Positions 19,125 to 19,518 of a DNA stretch of 19,518 nt are shown here, one piece after another. Under the pieces are notes generated by a model. It worked only from the letters and a program-made list of their open reading frames with translations, made no database searches and was not told the DNA's origin. Source of the stretch: Obelidium mucronatum. Its lineage: Eukaryota > Chytridiomycota > Chytridiomycetes > Chytridiales > Chytriomycetaceae. How positions within the stretch are numbered: the stretch's first letter is position 1; each line of letters begins with the position of its first letter. A program made the translations under genes and the position numbers. The stretch spans positions 1 to 19,518 of the forward strand of contig JAIVFH010000448.1 of NCBI GenBank assembly GCA_025765595.1, written 5' to 3'.

Positions 19125-19518
19125 AACTACAGCACACAAAGCCGGCTGTCAAATGGAGAAAAGTCTGGGCAAGGCTTCTTCAAAGTTTGGAAGAGATGCG
19201 AGCCAGGTAGAGCGCGTGAAAAACTAGAAAAGGGAATTCAAAACAAAAGGCTCCTGCCCACTTTACGCAAGAAGCCGGTGTGCTAGCGTGGCGCCGTTGG
19301 CACGCCTATGTTGGCAGAAATTCCGCGCACAACACGAAAAGAAAAAAGAGGTTGCCGATTTGTGGCAGAAACCATGTGTAGAGCAATTTTTTTTTTTTGT
19401 TTTTGCTTTGGCGCAGTACTTGCCGCCATTGTTGAAAGCAATAGTGACCACAGACTCCATGGAGCGAGCGCCAAATTATGCAGGATGTGTCTTGGAGATT
19501 TTTGCGTGCAGCCGAAAA
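19125..19518 (-). repeat. Short gene-less unit 15 (cut by window end)
   Basis: 5S remnant at 19125-19137, same junction, also T6. The unit is cut by the window end. The last bases, GCAGCCGAAAA, differ from the usual GCAGCCGCGAAAA, probably because of low sequence quality at a contig end. Confidence 0.9.

Larger units (their letters stand above)
1..19518 (-). repeat. 5S rDNA tandem array with long and short units
   Basis: The whole window is head-to-tail copies of one sequence. Measured between successive copies of the 5S 3' end (AACTACAGCACAC on the plus strand), the steps fall into two classes: about 699-713 bp after a copy with a full 5S gene, and about 392-407 bp after a copy with only a 13-nt remnant. 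There are 34 such points, 19 full and 15 truncated. All units have the same orientation, with 5S on the minus strand. Every unit also contains a GAATTC site, so a digest should give a 0.4/0.7 kb ladder. No non-repeat sequence, transposon or protein gene interrupts the array. Such arrays are known to evolve by unequal crossing over and gene conversion. Confidence 0.97.

Noticed and set aside
18498..19286. A 262-codon open reading frame, the longest in the window
   Set aside because: It runs through two short repeat units, their 5S remnants and T tracts. Its length depends on homopolymer length and unit class, and equivalent frames break in other units. It has no recognisable domain.
1..19518. 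CRISPR array, integron or bacterial repeat system
   Set aside because: The repeats are 396-702 bp with no unique spacers, and they contain a eukaryote-type 5S gene with Pol III signals.

Overview
The window is one uninterrupted eukaryotic 5S ribosomal DNA tandem array. The 5S genes are on the minus strand. I found no protein-coding gene. The gene is recognised from its secondary structure: a 118-nt RNA whose ends pair (AACTAC with GTAGTT), the conserved GUUAAGC and GUACUGCGGUGGGAGACC blocks of the internal RNA polymerase III promoter, and a T run directly after the 3' end. The sequence begins and ends inside a repeat unit, so the array extends beyond both edges.

Two unit classes are interspersed. 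Long units (about 702 bp; 19 copies) each carry one 5S gene. Short units (about 396 bp; 15 copies including the cut last one) have lost the gene and its upstream promoter and keep only the last 13 nt of 5S plus the terminator. All short units share the same compound junction: two deletions of about 213 and 92 bp around a retained 16-nt piece. They therefore descend from one rearranged ancestor that spread by unequal exchange or gene conversion. From left to right, reading the class at each 5S 3' end, the order is S LLL SS L SSS L S LL S LLL S LLL S L S LLLL S L SSS.

Upstream of each 5S gene (to its right on the plus strand) is a TATAAA box at about -30 to -25, a C at -1, a perfect 14-bp palindrome at -47 to -34, and an A10/T6 inverted repeat. 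The shared spacer to the left of the gene, present in both classes, holds a T11-T14 tract on the plus strand, a small hairpin, a 10-bp palindrome and a short block resembling part of the 5S internal promoter. Its function is unknown. Open reading frames recur in the spacer only because the repeat recurs, and they shift frame with homopolymer length.

The organism is a eukaryote. A 5S-only array with GUUAAGC rather than the GCUAAGC of animals and plants suggests a protist, alga or fungus-like lineage, but I cannot name it. Differences between copies are mostly single-base indels, many in homopolymers, as expected from residual long-read consensus errors. Single-copy indels should therefore be treated cautiously.
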